A DNA stretch of 64,000 bases from CBDFHV01 sp965247705 (GCA_965247705.1 CBDFHV010000083.1:154604-218603), one strand, 5' to 3'; counted from the first letter of the stretch, positions 15,367 through 27,432 are shown. Numbers and translations: made by a program. The notes: generated from the letters alone by a model not told the origin.

Positions 15367-18300
15367 TCAGAACCGCATCTGGCCGCGCAGCATCACAGCG
15401 TGATCCGCGGCGGCATCGTTGGCCGGCTCGCGCCGCGCGCCCTCGAAGCTCAGGTCGAACGCGGGCGCGATCTCGAAGCGAATACCGATCCGGTAACGTC
15501 GCGACCCTTCGTCCGCCAGCGCGAACCCGCCATAGGGTGTCAGCAGCCCCTGGCCGCCGAGCGCGCCGAAGCCATAGCCGAGCTCGCCGTCCAGCCGCAT
15601 CTGCGGGACGTTGTCATTGGCCGTCCCATCGTCGCTCGCCAGTTCGGCGACGTCCTGGTCCCACAGACGATCCACCCCGCTCGCCGTCTCGCCCCAGGCC
15701 GGGAAGAGGCTGAACGACAGTCCCCGCCCTTCGGCGCCCGGGTCGAGGCGGAGCGAGCCGCCGAGGCCCCATTCCCGGTAATCGCTCTGCCCCGCCAGCA
15801 CCCGGCCGTTGCCCTCGATCGTCAGGCCCGAAGCCGGGTCGCGATAACGCAAGCTGCCGCCGATCTCGATGCCGGTGCCGGTGATCCCGTCGCCCCCGTC
15901 ATGGCGCAGACCCAGCTCCAGGGACGGCGTCAGGGACCCGCCCGAGGCCAGCGCCTGCTCGTGGCTGCCCTCCAGCGCCAGCCGCAGACGGTTGGCGTTC
16001 ACCGTCTGCTGCGCGATCAGGCCGTCGTCGCCCTCGCCCTCGACCTCGACCTGCGCCCACGAGGCCTCGCCCTTGAGCATGAGCGTCGTCGTGCCGCCCG
16101 CGATCGGCGACTCATCGGTCATCAAGGGACCGCTCGCGCCCGCCGCCGCCGTCTTGAGCGTCGTGTCGCTGCGCCTTACCGGGTAGTCGGGGTCGCCATC
16201 GCGCACCTGCGCGTCCTCGATCTCGATATCGCCCCACCCATAGCCCACCGTCGCCCAGAGACCGAGACCCTGTGGCGAGGTCCAGCCCAGATAGGGATGA
16301 ACGCTGGTCATCCGGCTCTGATAGTCGCCGCGCACCGGCGACGATCCGGTACCGTCGCTATAGTCGAATTCGCCGATCGAGCGCGACAGCGCGAGCCCGG
16401 TCAGGAGATCGTCGCGCAGGCATCCGTCGATGCCGATCTGGCCGGTCAGCACCGTGCCGTCCCAGGCGAAGGCGGACTCCGTGCTCTCCAGCACCTGCCG
16501 CTCGCCCCGGCCCCACACCACCGGCCCGCCGGCGCCGGGTGCCATGCCGTCGTTCACCGCCGCGAGCGGCAGCCGGAAGGACGAGCCAGCCAGCACGTCG
16601 TCGAGGGTGAGCGTACCGTCCTCGATCGCCGGCGCGTTGGATCGCAGCGTGTCATAGAGTGTCGATCCCGCCGGCCAGCGTGTAGGCGGCCGCCTGTTTG
16701 CCGCACGCCTCGTCCATGCGCGCACCGATCGCCCGGTTGGTCACATCGGCGAGGGTCAGCGCGTGCTTGGAGAGAATCTCGTCGTTCAGGCGCCGGAAGC
16801 GCGCCTGGACCACGGCGCCTTCAGCGTCGATGATGGTCAGCGTGGCCGCGGCCGGCGCGCCTTTCGCCACGTCCGTGGGCAGGTCACCGAAGCCCAGCGC
16901 CACCCTCACGTCATGGAAATTGTCGTCTTGTTGGGCCTGTCCCGTGGCCTCGATGGTGAAGCTCCTGGTGGTGTCGCCCATCTCCTCGAATTTGAGCGTG
17001 ACGGTCCCGGTCGCAGGATCCAAGACATCCGGATCCGTAACCGTAACCGTATAGTCGGCCGCCACGGTCCGGCCCAGTGGGGTCACCGTGATCGGGATCT
17101 CCAGCGCGTCGGCCGCTTGCTTGCTCAGCTTCACCGTCACCCTGACCGGATCGCCGCCCTCTTCGACCGCATAGGCCGCGGCGCCGAAGCGCACCGAATA
17201 CACCCGCACCACGCTAATGGCCATGGCGTACGCCACGCTGTCGCTCTCGCCGTCACTGACCTTGAACCCGAACGTCGCGATAGGATCGCCGTGCGCGTTC
17301 TCCGGCGGAGTGTAGAGGAGGTTGCCCGCTTCGAGGTCGGCCGGCGTCACCTGCGGGGGTGGGGTGACGCTGGTGATGGCCGCGCCGTTAAGCGACAGCG
17401 TCCCCCGGTCATTCCCCTCGTCATCCACGGGCGGCGAGGCGATCGTCACGTGGTGCAGTGTGTTCTCTTCGATGTCCGAATAGTCGAAGTCTTTCATCGT
17501 AAAGCGGTACGATTCGTTATCGTTCATAGACACCTTCCCGTTGTAACCCGTGGGGGGGTTGTTGAACGGCGTGGCGTTGGCGGCGGATGCGTCGCCCTCG
17601 CCGGCATCGTTCATCGCGCGCACTGCCAACGTGTACTCGGTGCCGTTTTCCAGGCTGGGAACGGTGTATCCGGTGGCATTGGTCTGGCCATGGGCGCTGT
17701 TGGGGATGTTGGTGAAGCTATCGTCACCGTTGATGCTGACCTGGTAGCCGGTGATGGTGCTGTCGTTCGGATCGGTCCAGGCAAGTGTAACCTTGCGGTA
17801 ACCCGGCCCGACCGAGGAAATCTCCGGGGCGGCCGGCGGCGCAATCGGCCTGGCGGTCACGGTGGATGCCGGGCCGTTACCGGGATCGTTTACCGCGCGC
17901 ACCGCAAAGGTGTACTCGGTGCCGTTGGTCAGGCCGGTCACGATGTATCCGGTGGGGGGCGCATTGGGGTCGGTTACGGGGATGTTCGCCCAGTCAGTGT
18001 AGGTATTGTCGTCGCTGCTCCTCACCTTCGAGCGGACCTGGTACTTGGTGATCGATCTGTCGCTCGGATCGTTCCACGCAAGCACCACCTGGCCGTCGCC
18101 CGGCGTGGCCGAGGAAATCGTCGGGGCGTCCGGCACCGCAATCGGCGTGGCCCCCACGCTGGAGGCTTCGCCGTCACCGGAAGCGTTCACCGCGCGCAGC
18201 TCAAACCCGTACGCGCTGCCGTTAGTCAGGCCGGTCACGGTGTAGGTGGTGGTGGTCGCACTGCTGCCGACGATGTCGCTCCAGTCGCCGAAATCGGCGC

Positions 18301-21300
18301 CGCTCACCCTCTGCCGGTACTGATACTTGGTGATGCTGCTGTCGTTCGGATCGTCCCAGGTCAGCACAGCCTGCCCGTTAGCCGGCATGGCCGCGAGGTT
18401 CGCCGGGGCGGCCGGCACCGGCACCGGCGTGGCGTCCACGCTGCCCGCTCTGCCGGTGATCACGGTGTCGTCCCCGGACGTATCCACCGCCTGCACCGTG
18501 AAGGTGTAGTCGGTGCGATTGGTCAAGCCGGGAATGAGCAGGGTCGTCTGATCCCCCGAGCCGGGCGAGAGAAACGTTTCCAAGAGCGGGTCCACGGAGT
18601 TGATGGGCGTGTAGTAGGTGCTGACCTTATAACGGTCGATCCCGGGGTCGCCCCTGTCCCACGTCAGCATGACCTGGCCCTCGCCCGGCGCCGCCACCAG
18701 ACCGGTCGGCGCGGGCCACAGGGGCGTGGCGGTCGCTTCGAGTGACGCCGCGCCGGCACCGGACAGATTCACCGCGCGCAGCTTGAACGTGTACGCGGTG
18801 CCGTTCGTCAGGCGGGTACCGGTGCCGTCGCTCAGGACGGTCACGGTGTGTGTGGTGGTGGCCGCACCGCTGCCCTCGATATCGATGAAGGTCGTGCCAC
18901 CGTCGGTGCTGTACTGGTATCCGCTGACCGTGTTGTTGTCCGGGTCGTCCCAGGACAGTGTGACCTGACGGTCCTCCCCCTCCGTGCCCATGAGGCCCGT
19001 CGGGGCGGCCGGGAGCGTCGGGGCGGTCACGGTAGACGCCGCGCCCACACCAGAAGCGTTCTCCGCGCGCAGCGCCAAGGTGTACTCGGTGCCGTTGGTC
19101 AGGCCGGTCACGATGTATCCGGTGGGGGGCGCATCGGGGTCGGTGACGGCGATGTCCGTCCAGGCAGTGTAGGTGCTGTCGTCGCTGTCCTTCACCTTCG
19201 AGCGGACCTGGTACTTGGTGATCGAGGTGTCGCTCGGATCGGCCCACTCAAGCGCAACCTGGCGGTCGCCCGGCGTGACCGAGGAAATCGTCGGGGCGGC
19301 CGGCACCGCAATCGGCCTGGCGTTCACGGTGGCTACCAGGCCGTTACCGGTAGAATTCACCGCGCGCAGCGCAAGCGTGTACTCAGTGCCGTTGGTCAGG
19401 TCCATGACCGTGTGTGCAGTGGTGGTCGCACTGCTGCCCTCGATCTCGGCGAAGGTCGTACCGCCGTCGGTGCTGACCTCATAGTCATAGTTGCCGATGG
19501 TTGCATCGTTGCTCGGCTTGCTCCAGCTCAGCGCCACCTGGCCGTCGCCCGGCGCGGCCGAGAGGTTCTCCGGGGCGTCCGGGATCGCAATCGGCATGGC
19601 GTCCACGGTGGACGCCGGGCCCTCACCGCTACCGTTCCCCGCGCGCACCTCAAACGTGTAGGTCGTGCCGTTGGTCAGGCCGGTCGCGGTGTATGTGGTG
19701 GGGGGCGTGGGGGGCGTCGCATAGGGGTTGGGGTGGGTGATGTCCACCGGGTCAGTGTAGGTGCTGTCCTCGCTGTCCTTCACCTTCCAGCGCACCTGGT
19801 ACTTGGTGATCGTGATATTGCCCGGATCGTCCCATTTCAGCACGACCCGGCTGTCACCCGGCGTGGCCGAGGAAATCGTCGGGGCGTCTGGCAGCGGCGG
19901 CGCCACCGGTGTGGCTTTCACGCTGGCCTTCACGCTGGTTTGGGTGCCGCCGGCTGTGGTCGACCACACCGTGAAGGTATATTCGGTGCCGTTAGTCAAC
20001 GGATTATCGATACCAACGGTATCGTCAAGCGTCGACTTCGGTTCGCTTAAGCCGATGAGCGAAGAAAGTGCATAACCGGGGCCTATGGTTGTGAGAATAT
20101 AGTCTTTCGCCCCGGGGACGCCCTCCCACTCCAGATGGACCCGGGTGTGGTCCGGCGTAACCGTCAGGAAGGTCGGCGCGGGCCACCGGGGCGTGGCTTT
20201 ATCGCTGGACGCCGCGCCCTCGCCGGAAGCGTTCACCGCCCGCAGCTCGACCGTGTACTCCCTGCCGTTGCTCAGGTCGGTCACGGTGTAGGTGAGGGTG
20301 TCGTCCGTTTCGCTTGCGCTGATGTCGCTGCTGCTGATGGCGACCCAGTCGCTGAAAGCGCGGCTGCCCCTCTTCTGCCGGTATTGGTACCCGGTGATCG
20401 GGACGTTGCCCGGATCGTCCCAGGTCAGCGCCACCTCGCCCCCGTCGCTGCCCCGCGTGGCCGCGAAGTTCGCCGGGGCGGTCGGTACCGCGATCGGCGT
20501 GGCGATCACGGTGGCCCACGGGCCTTTACCGGAAGCGTTCTCTGCGCGCACCGCCAAGGTGTACTGGGTGCCGTTGATCACGGTGTTACCGCCACCATCG
20601 CTCAGGAAGACTACGGTGTATTCGGTGGTGGTCGCGCTGCTGTCACCAATGGGGACGAAGGTCGTCACGCCGCCGTTGGTGCTGTAGTCGTACCCGCTGA
20701 TCGTGAGGTTGTTCGGATCGTCCCAGGTAAGCAGAACCTCGCCGTCACCCGCCGTGGGCGTGAGGTCCGTCGGCGCGGCGGGCAGAGCCACCGCCGGTGT
20801 GGCGGTCGCGGTAGATGCCGCACCGGTGATCTGGAAATTGGTGAAGGTTCCCGACGCCGCCCGCACTGTGAAGGTGTAGTTGGTGCCGTCGGTCAACCCG
20901 CCAACGGATACGGTCGTCTTATTCCCCGATCCGGACTCGTGCGCATTATCCGAAACCTGAGTGTTGGTGCCGGTGAGCGTCGTCCGGACCGCATAACGGG
21001 CGATCCCGGAGCCGCCCGTGTCCCACTGCAGCACGACCCGGCCGCTGTCCGCCGCCGCCGTCACGACCGGCGCGGGCCACAGGGGCGTGGCGGTCACGCG
21101 GGGCGCCGCGCCGGGACCGGAATCGTTCACCGCGCGCACCGCCAACGTGTAAAGGGTGCCGTTGGTCAGGCCGGTCACGGTGGTGGTGGTGGTGGCCGCG
21201 CTGCTGCCCTCGATATCGATGAAGTTCGTGCCGCCGTTGGTGCTGACCTGGTATTTGGTGATCGTGCTGTCGGCCGAACCGTCCCAGGTGAGCGCAACCT

Positions 21301-23725
21301 CCTGGCTACGCGCCGTGGGCGAGAGATTCGCCGGGGGGTCCGGCACCGGCGCCGGCGTGGCGATCTTGCTGGAGGGCAGGCCGGTGATCACGGCGGTGCT
21401 GCCGGACGTATCCACCGCCCGCACCGTGAAGGTGTATTCGGTGCCGTTGGTCAAGGTGGAAATGGTGGTGGTCGTCGTGTTCCCCGATCCGGCCGGGACG
21501 TCCAAGATCTCAGGCGTCGCGCCGCTGCTGGTGGCCTGCCAATGGATCCGATAATGGGTGATCAAGGCGTCGCCCGTATCCCACTGCAATATGGTTTTGC
21601 GGTCGCCCGGATCCGCCGCCAGATCGGCCGGCGCGGGCCACAGTGGCGTGGCGGTGATGGCGGCGGCCGTGCCGCCAGCTAAATCGTTAGCCGCGCGCAG
21701 CGCCAACGTGTATGCGGTTCCGTTGGTCAGGCCGGTCACATCGTGTGTGGTGGTGGCCGCACTGCTGCCGATGATGTTAGTGTAGTTAACGCCGCCGTCG
21801 GTGCTCACCTGGTATTTGGCAATCGTGCTGTCGGCCGGATCGTCCCAGGTCAGAGTGGCCTTGCGGTCTTCACCCTGCGTGACCGAGAGGTTCGCCGGGG
21901 CGGGCCACAGGGGAATAGCATCGGCGTCGGCCGGATTGCCGTTTCCGGAAGCGTTCACCGCGCGCAGCGCCAACGTGTACGCGGTGCCGTTGCTCAGGCC
22001 GGTCACGATGTGTGTGGTGGTGGTGTAACTGCTGCCATTCATATGGTTGAAGGTACCGCCGCCGTCGGTGCTGTACTGGTACTTCCTGATGGTGTTGTCG
22101 CCCGGATTGGTCCAGGACAGCGTGACTTGGCCGTCACCCGCCGTAGCCGAGAGGCCCTCCGGGGCGGCCGGTGGCGCGCGCGGCGTCGCGGTCGCGGTGG
22201 ATTCCTGGCCGGGACCGGAAGCGTTCCGCGCGCGCAGCTTGAACGTGTACTCGGTGCCGTTGGTCAGGCCGGTCACGGTGTGTTCGGTGGTGTCCGCACC
22301 GCTGCCGTCGATGTCCGTCCACGCAGTGTAGGTGCTGTCGTCGCTGTCCGTCACCTTCGAGCGGACCTGGTATCTGGCGATCGTGTCACCGCCCGGATTG
22401 GACCAGGACAGCGTGACCGCGCCGTCACCCGGCACGGGCAAGAGGTTAGTCGGGGCGGCCGGAAGCGTCGCGGCGGTCACGGTGGCTGCTGCGCCGTTGC
22501 CGCCAACATTCTTCGCACGCACCGCAAACCTGTACGCGGTGCTGCTGGTGAGGCCGGTCACGGTGTATCCGGTGGGGGGCGCATCGGGGTCGGTGACGGC
22601 GATGTTCGCCCACGCAGTGTAGGTGCAGTCGTCGCAGTCCGTCACCTTCGAGCGGACCTGGTATCTGGTGATCGTGTTGTTGCCCGGATCGCCCCAGGTC
22701 AGCGTCACCTCGTCGGTTTCATCCGACGCGGCCGAGAGGTTCGGGGCGGCCGGAAGCGTCGCGGTGGTCACGGTGGCTGCTGCGCCGTTGCCGCCAACAT
22801 TCTTCGCACGCACCGCAAACGTGTACGCGGTGCCGCTGGTGAGGCCGGTCACGGTGTAGCTGTCGGTGCTCGCATCACTGCCGTCGATGTCGGTCCAGTT
22901 GCCGTAGGCGCCGTCGCCTGTTTTCCAGCGATACTGGTACTTGGTGATCGTGTTGTTGGCCGGATCGTCCCAGGTCAGCGCCACCTGGGTTTCACCCGGC
23001 GCGGCCGAGAGGTTCGGGGCCGCCGGGGCCAAGGTGTTCCCCTGGACCCTGATTTGTATCGAAGTCGAGTACACACCGCCATCACCCTCCCAGCCCCCGG
23101 TTCCGTCAGACCGGCGCGTGTAGCGGTGATCGCCGATGCTCCACCCTATGGCCTTGCCGGAATCTTCGTTGTCGTTAGCCGTCAGGTTCCAACGAGGTCT
23201 GGTTCCGCTACCGTCAAACGTCATGTGCACGAAGTATTGGGTGTCTCGATTCAGACGGGCTCCGCCAGGGGCGGTGAATGTCTGGAGTCCCGTCCCCACG
23301 TTGGACGGGTTGGTCAAGGTGTATAAGACCGCGTTGCTCGGGCGACCCGATCCGGTGGCGGCTCTCACCGTGACCGTCAGGGTTCCACTACCCGGAGCCC
23401 CCTGCGTGTCCAACTGGATACTTGATAGGTCGTAGCCCCGCGTATTCTGGCCCGTAAAGAACCCCTGAGCGCAGTCTAGTTCTATTACTGGTTCAGAACC
23501 CAAGACACATGCTGTATGGCCGTGAGTGGTTTGCCCCGTGTTGCTCACGAGGGTCTGGGCGTGCGCCGGCGCCGAAAAGCCGAGCAGCAGCGCGGCGGCG
23601 GCGAGGAACGCGCCGATGCCCGCCAGCCGTGGGAAAAGTCTCACGGAAACTGTCCTCCTACGCGCGCCCGTTCGATACAACGCCGGGCTACTTGCGTTTT
23701 CGGCGTCGATAATGTCGTTATTCAT
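15367..23725 (-). CDS. Giant fibronectin-III autotransporter adhesin (frameshift before barrel)
   Basis: The passenger frame (23725 to 16652) encodes 2357 residues: an extended signal peptide ending SAPAHA/QT, an N-terminal domain (about residues 57-235), 19 fibronectin type III modules of about 95 residues, each built around TVTGLTNGTEYTFAVRA, a cadherin-like domain with YTPPENAHGDPIATFGF, and a Calx-beta domain with YAVEEGGDPVRVTV. Near 16667-16669 one extra G in a GGG run makes the frame stop at 16652. The next frame continues directly as STLYDTLRSNAPAIEDG and gives a 12-14-strand-type autotransporter beta-barrel (type V secretion) ending in QMRF with terminal Phe. As one protein it would be about 2.78 kDa x1000/10 scale, near 2780 residues. 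It would be surface exposed and adhesive. As sequenced, the passenger would lack its translocator. Confidence 0.85.
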
Positions 23726-23954
23726 GATTCATGTTGGTCTGCTTGCGGTCAAGCTATACCCTTCGCCGGCCGCGGGCCTCGCTGGCGGCCTTCGGCCGGT
23801 GACGGTACCACGGGGCGCACCCTTTCGATCTCGAAGCGGCCGGCGAATGACGCGATACCGACGCTCAGACGCCGGGATTCAGTGTTCGTGGTCGGACTTC
23901 ACTAGCCGCCCGCCGGCGGCGAAGACGATCACGTCGTCGACGCGCCGGCCCCTG

Positions 23955-24236
23955 TCACGAGCGCACGCCCTCATACACCGCCGCACACTGCATCGGCGGC
24001 ATGACCGAACTGCGGCATTCGCCCCGCTCGGCAAGCGTCCATCGGATGTCAGGCAGCCCCGCCCGAGAGCCGAAGACCCGCATCAAACTCTCGACTCGAT
24101 AGCGGCCACGCCGACCGCAGGGCGCGCAGACCACGGTGAGCGTCGCCCGCGCGTCCAGATCGCATAACCGCACCGCGCCGCAGCCGGCCACGAGCTGTCT
24201 CAGTGGCCAGTTGCTATCGGATTCGGATAGATTCAT
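23955..24236 (-). CDS. Zinc-ribbon-like hypothetical protein under a LexA box
   Basis: This 93-residue protein has CAPCGRRGRYRVESL near residue 38, a CxxC plus RGRYR pattern seen in small proteins of alphaproteobacterial phages and elements, and two more cysteines toward the end (GEC, MQCAAVYEG). No function is known to me. The LexA box is 10 bp upstream of its ATG, so it is probably SOS-induced. It diverges from the ATPase operon at 24366. The 229 bp between it and the autotransporter start show nothing recognisable. Confidence 0.65.
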   Translation of the reverse strand: MNLSESDSNWPLRQLVAGCGAVRLCDLDARATLTVVCAPCGRRGRYRVESLMRVFGSRAGLPDIRWTLAERGECRSSVMPPMQCAAVYEGVRS

Positions 24237-24245
24237 CCTTCTGAT

Positions 24246-24260
24246 GTTCTCGTATTGTTC
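24246..24260. promoter_or_regulatory. LexA (SOS) box between divergent genes
   Basis: GTTCTCGTATTGTTC is an exact GTTC-N7-GTTC. It lies 10 bp before the zinc-ribbon gene and 106 bp before the ATPase ATG, so LexA could control both directions. Confidence 0.75.
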
Positions 24261-24365
24261 TCATGATCCATTCACTCTATAGTGCCTCGCTTCGATCGTC
24301 GACTCGGGGCCTGGCGGCACGCCTGAGACCACCGCGCGGCGCTCGCGGCCAGGGAGGACGGCACA

Positions 24366-26297
24366 ATGCCGAACACGGCAATCAATACAATAGAAACGCC
24401 TGACGGCACGGAAACCGCCGCGAGGGCGCATCACAAGATCCGCTCGATGGCGGTCTCGGGCGGCTTTCTCGAGGGCGCCCGGCTCGACTTCGCGGACGGG
24501 CTGAACTGCATCATCGGCGGGCGCGGCACCGGCAAGACGACGGTGCTGGAGTTGATCCGCTACCTTCTGGGTCCGATGCCGGACACTCCCGAGGGCAAGA
24601 CCCGCGGCAAGGCGATCGAGGGGCTGGTCCGGGGCAATCTCGGCAGCGGCACCATCGGCCTCGACGTCGAGACCAAGCACGGCACCCGCTATCGCGCCGA
24701 GCGGCCGTGGGACGATGCGAGCCAGGTGCTCGACGCCGACGGTGCGCCGGTCGCGGTGTCGCTCGATCGCGACCTGGTGTTCAAGGCTGACATCTACAGC
24801 CAGAACGAGATCGAGGAAATCGCCACCACGCCGCGCTTTCAATTGTCGCTGATCGACAAGTTCGAGGAAGAAGCGATCCGCGAGACCGGCGCGGAGATCG
24901 CCAAGTTGACCCGGGCCATCGAGCAAAGCGCACACGATCTGCGAGCCCTCGACCGCAACATCGGAGAGATCGAGGACGTGGTCCCGGAGATCGACATCGT
25001 CGCCAAGCGGCTGCAGGAGATGCAGGCCGTCGAGGGCCCCGAAGCCGAGCTGATCAACACCGCGCACGCACACAAAGCGCTGCGGGCGCGGGAGACGGAA
25101 GCGCTCAGCGATCTGCGCCAGGCGGTCGACCGGGCGGCGGACGAGTTCGAGCGGCTTGCCGGCGCCGTGGCCGAGGACTGCGCCACCGCGCTCGGCGACG
25201 GGTTCGAGAACGGCCCCAACGGCGCGGTCTTCGCCCAGGCTGCCGATGTGGCCGCGAAGTTTACAAGCGCGATCCGCGAGACCGTGCCGGCGATCGGGAG
25301 ACAGCGCGCCGCCGCGGCCGCGGCCCTTGACACCCTGGCCGTGGGGCTTGCCGGCGGACACGCGCGCCAGGAGCAGCACTATCGCGAGCTGGTCGCATGC
25401 TCGGCCGAGGAGCAGGCACAGGCGGCCGAGCGGGCGAAGCTGCAGCAGCGGCATCTGGAGTTGTCCAAGGCGCAAGGCCAACTCGACGGCTTGAAGCGCA
25501 GGCGCCAGAAGTGCGAGGCCGAGCACCGCAAGATGACGGCGCGGCTGTCGGAACTGCGCGACCGGCGTTTCGGGTTGCGCAAGGAGATCGCCGAGCGGCT
25601 GAGCGCGGCGCTGGCCCCCACCATCCGGGTCTCGATCGCCCAGGCCGGTGATCGTTCGGCTTACGAGCAGTACTTGCGGGAAGCGCTCAAGGGCTCGGGC
25701 ACCAGGTACAGCCAGATCGTGGCGCAGATCGTCGCCAACCTGGCGCCGGAGGAATTGTCGCCGATCGTCCGCCGGGGCAACACCGAGCGCCTGGCGGAGC
25801 GCACCGGCATCGGCGAGGACCAGGGCGAGCGCATCATCGATCATCTCCGGGACGGCGACCACGCCTTCAGGCTCGAGACCGTGGAGCTCGCCGACGAGCC
25901 GCTGATCGAGCTCAAGGACGGCGAGGCCTACAAGAACGCGGCCGGGCTCTCGACCGGCCAGCGCTGCACGGTGATCCTGCCGATCCTGCTGTTGGAGAGC
26001 GAGCGCCCGCTGCTGATCGATCAGCCCGAGGACAACCTCGACAACGCCTTCGTCTACGACACCATCGTCAAAAGCCTGCGCGAGGCCAAGGGCGGGAGGC
26101 AGCTGATCTTCGTCACCCACAACCCCAACATCCCGGTGCTCGGCGAGGCCGAGCGGGTGTTCGTGTTCGCTTCCGACGGAAGGCGCGGCAGCGTGGCCCG
26201 CGTGGGCCCGGTAGACGAGGTCAAGGGCGAGATCGAGCATCTGCTGGAAGGCGGCGCCGAGGCCTTCAAGCTGAGGATGCGCAAGTACGGCCATTGA
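24366..26297 (+). CDS. SMC/RecN-like ATPase, first gene of a three-gene module
   Basis: This 643-residue ATPase has Walker A GGRGTGKTT at residues 51-59 in an N-terminal half-domain, then coiled-coil-rich helices (about residues 160-430), and a C-terminal half with a signature-like AAGLSTGQRCTVILPIL, Walker B PLLIDQPEDNLDN (about 548-560) and a switch histidine in IFVTHNPNIP. The architecture is that of RecN/SMC/TrlF-like ATPases that clamp or sense DNA. No nuclease or zinc-hook motif is visible. The ATG follows GGGAGGAC. The next gene starts 6 bp after the stop, so it is co-transcribed with the kinase and regulator. The molecular role is unknown; a sensing ATPase in a defence or damage-response system is an inference. 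Confidence 0.75.
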   Translation: MPNTAINTIETPDGTETAARAHHKIRSMAVSGGFLEGARLDFADGLNCIIGGRGTGKTTVLELIRYLLGPMPDTPEGKTRGKAIEGLVRGNLGSGTIGLDVETKHGTRYRAERPWDDASQVLDADGAPVAVSLDRDLVFKADIYSQNEIEEIATTPRFQLSLIDKFEEEAIRETGAEIAKLTRAIEQSAHDLRALDRNIGEIEDVVPEIDIVAKRLQEMQAVEGPEAELINTAHAHKALRARETEALSDLRQAVDRAADEFERLAGAVAEDCATALGDGFENGPNGAVFAQAADVAAKFTSAIRETVPAIGRQRAAAAAALDTLAVGLAGGHARQEQHYRELVACSAEEQAQAAERAKLQQRHLELSKAQGQLDGLKRRRQKCEAEHRKMTARLSELRDRRFGLRKEIAERLSAALAPTIRVSIAQAGDRSAYEQYLREALKGSGTRYSQIVAQIVANLAPEELSPIVRRGNTERLAERTGIGEDQGERIIDHLRDGDHAFRLETVELADEPLIELKDGEAYKNAAGLSTGQRCTVILPILLLESERPLLIDQPEDNLDNAFVYDTIVKSLREAKGGRQLIFVTHNPNIPVLGEAERVFVFASDGRRGSVARVGPVDEVKGEIEHLLEGGAEAFKLRMRKYGH

Positions 26298-26303
26298 GGA
26301 GCC

Positions 26304-27428
26304 ATGATGGCGGACGCGGCACGGACGCTGCTCGACGATCTCGAATCCGACGACTGGAGCACGGTGCGCGAGGCGGTCGAGACCGCAGGCGACCGGCTGC
26401 GCCGAAGGCGCCTCGACGCCGAGCTGACCGAGGCCATCGGCGTGCGGCTCTACGGCCTAGCGTCCCACCCCAAGTGGGAGGTCCGCAAGGCGGTTGCCCA
26501 CGCACTCCTCTATCTGCGCCACGAGCGCTTTCATGCCGCCATCGCCCGCATCATCGACGACGACAATGTGTGGGTACGCGACGCCGCGCGGCGGACTTTC
26601 CAGCGGCGCACCGAGGTCACCCGGGCGGATATCCACAGCGATGATCACGGCGACCGGACGCTCGCGCTTCTGAACGGGCTTGAGGCGCGGTACGGGCCGC
26701 GGGCGCGCAGGGCGGCGCTCAGGCTCGCCGATCAAATGGACGCGACCTTCGTGCGCATGGCCTATCACGAGATGATCCGGATCATTTCCCCGCTCGATGC
26801 CGAGTTGATCAATCTCGAGCGCGAGCTCGCCGACACACCGGGGGCGGGCTCCGAGAGCCGGGGCCGGGTCGTGCGCGCCCAGCGGCGCGTGCGCCTGATG
26901 ACGGAGTTCCTCGACAATCTGCGCGCGTTCACAACCGAAGTGCGGGGCCCCTTTACGAGCGAGGTGCTGCTGCCGCTGGCGCGCGAGGCCGAGGAGCTGG
27001 CGCTCGACGACCTCGAGCCGTCGATCGCGGCGCCGGCGATTCATGTGGCCGTCGATCCCGCGATCCGCGTCGAGGCCAACCGCTCCCGGCTCCTGCAAGC
27101 ACTCATCAATCTTCTGGTGAACGCGGTCGAGGCGTGCCGCGACGACGGCCGGCCGGGGCGCATCGAGGTGACCGCCGAGCAGCTCGCGGGCGGCCATGTC
27201 GCGCTTAGCGTCGCCGACAACGGCCGCGGGATGGATGAAGACGCGGTCGAGGAATGCACCCAGCTCTATAGCACGGGCAGACGCGACGGCATGGGCTTCG
27301 GTCTGCCGCTCGCCAAGAAGATCGTCGAACTCGACCATCACGGCACGCTGGCCATCGAGAGCGCCGAGGGAGAGGGAACCACCGTGACCATGGTGCTTCC
27401 GGTCGAGCAGTTGGGAGCGGAGGCCTAA
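26304..27428 (+). CDS. HEAT-repeat sensor histidine kinase, cytoplasmic
   Basis: The 374-residue protein has N-terminal HEAT-like helices (residues about 15-105, with WEVRKAVAHALLYLRHE and NVWVRDAARRTFQRR), then a dimerisation helix where AYHEMIRIISPLD could carry the phospho-acceptor His155. A GHKL ATPase domain follows: N box LINLLVNAVEAC (about 270), G1 ADNGRGM (about 304), G2 GMGFGLPLAKKIV (about 329). No membrane helix or signal peptide is present, so it is cytosolic and would sense a protein or DNA-bound partner, plausibly the ATPase encoded just upstream. RBS GAGGAG precedes the ATG. A HEAT-plus-kinase fusion is unusual. Confidence 0.8.
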   Translation: MMADAARTLLDDLESDDWSTVREAVETAGDRLRRRRLDAELTEAIGVRLYGLASHPKWEVRKAVAHALLYLRHERFHAAIARIIDDDNVWVRDAARRTFQRRTEVTRADIHSDDHGDRTLALLNGLEARYGPRARRAALRLADQMDATFVRMAYHEMIRIISPLDAELINLERELADTPGAGSESRGRVVRAQRRVRLMTEFLDNLRAFTTEVRGPFTSEVLLPLAREAEELALDDLEPSIAAPAIHVAVDPAIRVEANRSRLLQALINLLVNAVEACRDDGRPGRIEVTAEQLAGGHVALSVADNGRGMDEDAVEECTQLYSTGRRDGMGFGLPLAKKIVELDHHGTLAIESAEGEGTTVTMVLPVEQLGAEA

Positions 27429-27432
27429 ACCG

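Noticed and set aside
16763..18745. Long forward frames inside the autotransporter gene
   Set aside because: They are antisense to the FnIII repeats and have Gly/Arg/Val-rich repeated composition typical of shadow frames in high-GC DNA.
24261..26294. 677-residue reverse frame opposite the SMC-like ATPase
   Set aside because: It is open only because of high GC; the forward frame has the Walker motifs, ribosome site and operon spacing.
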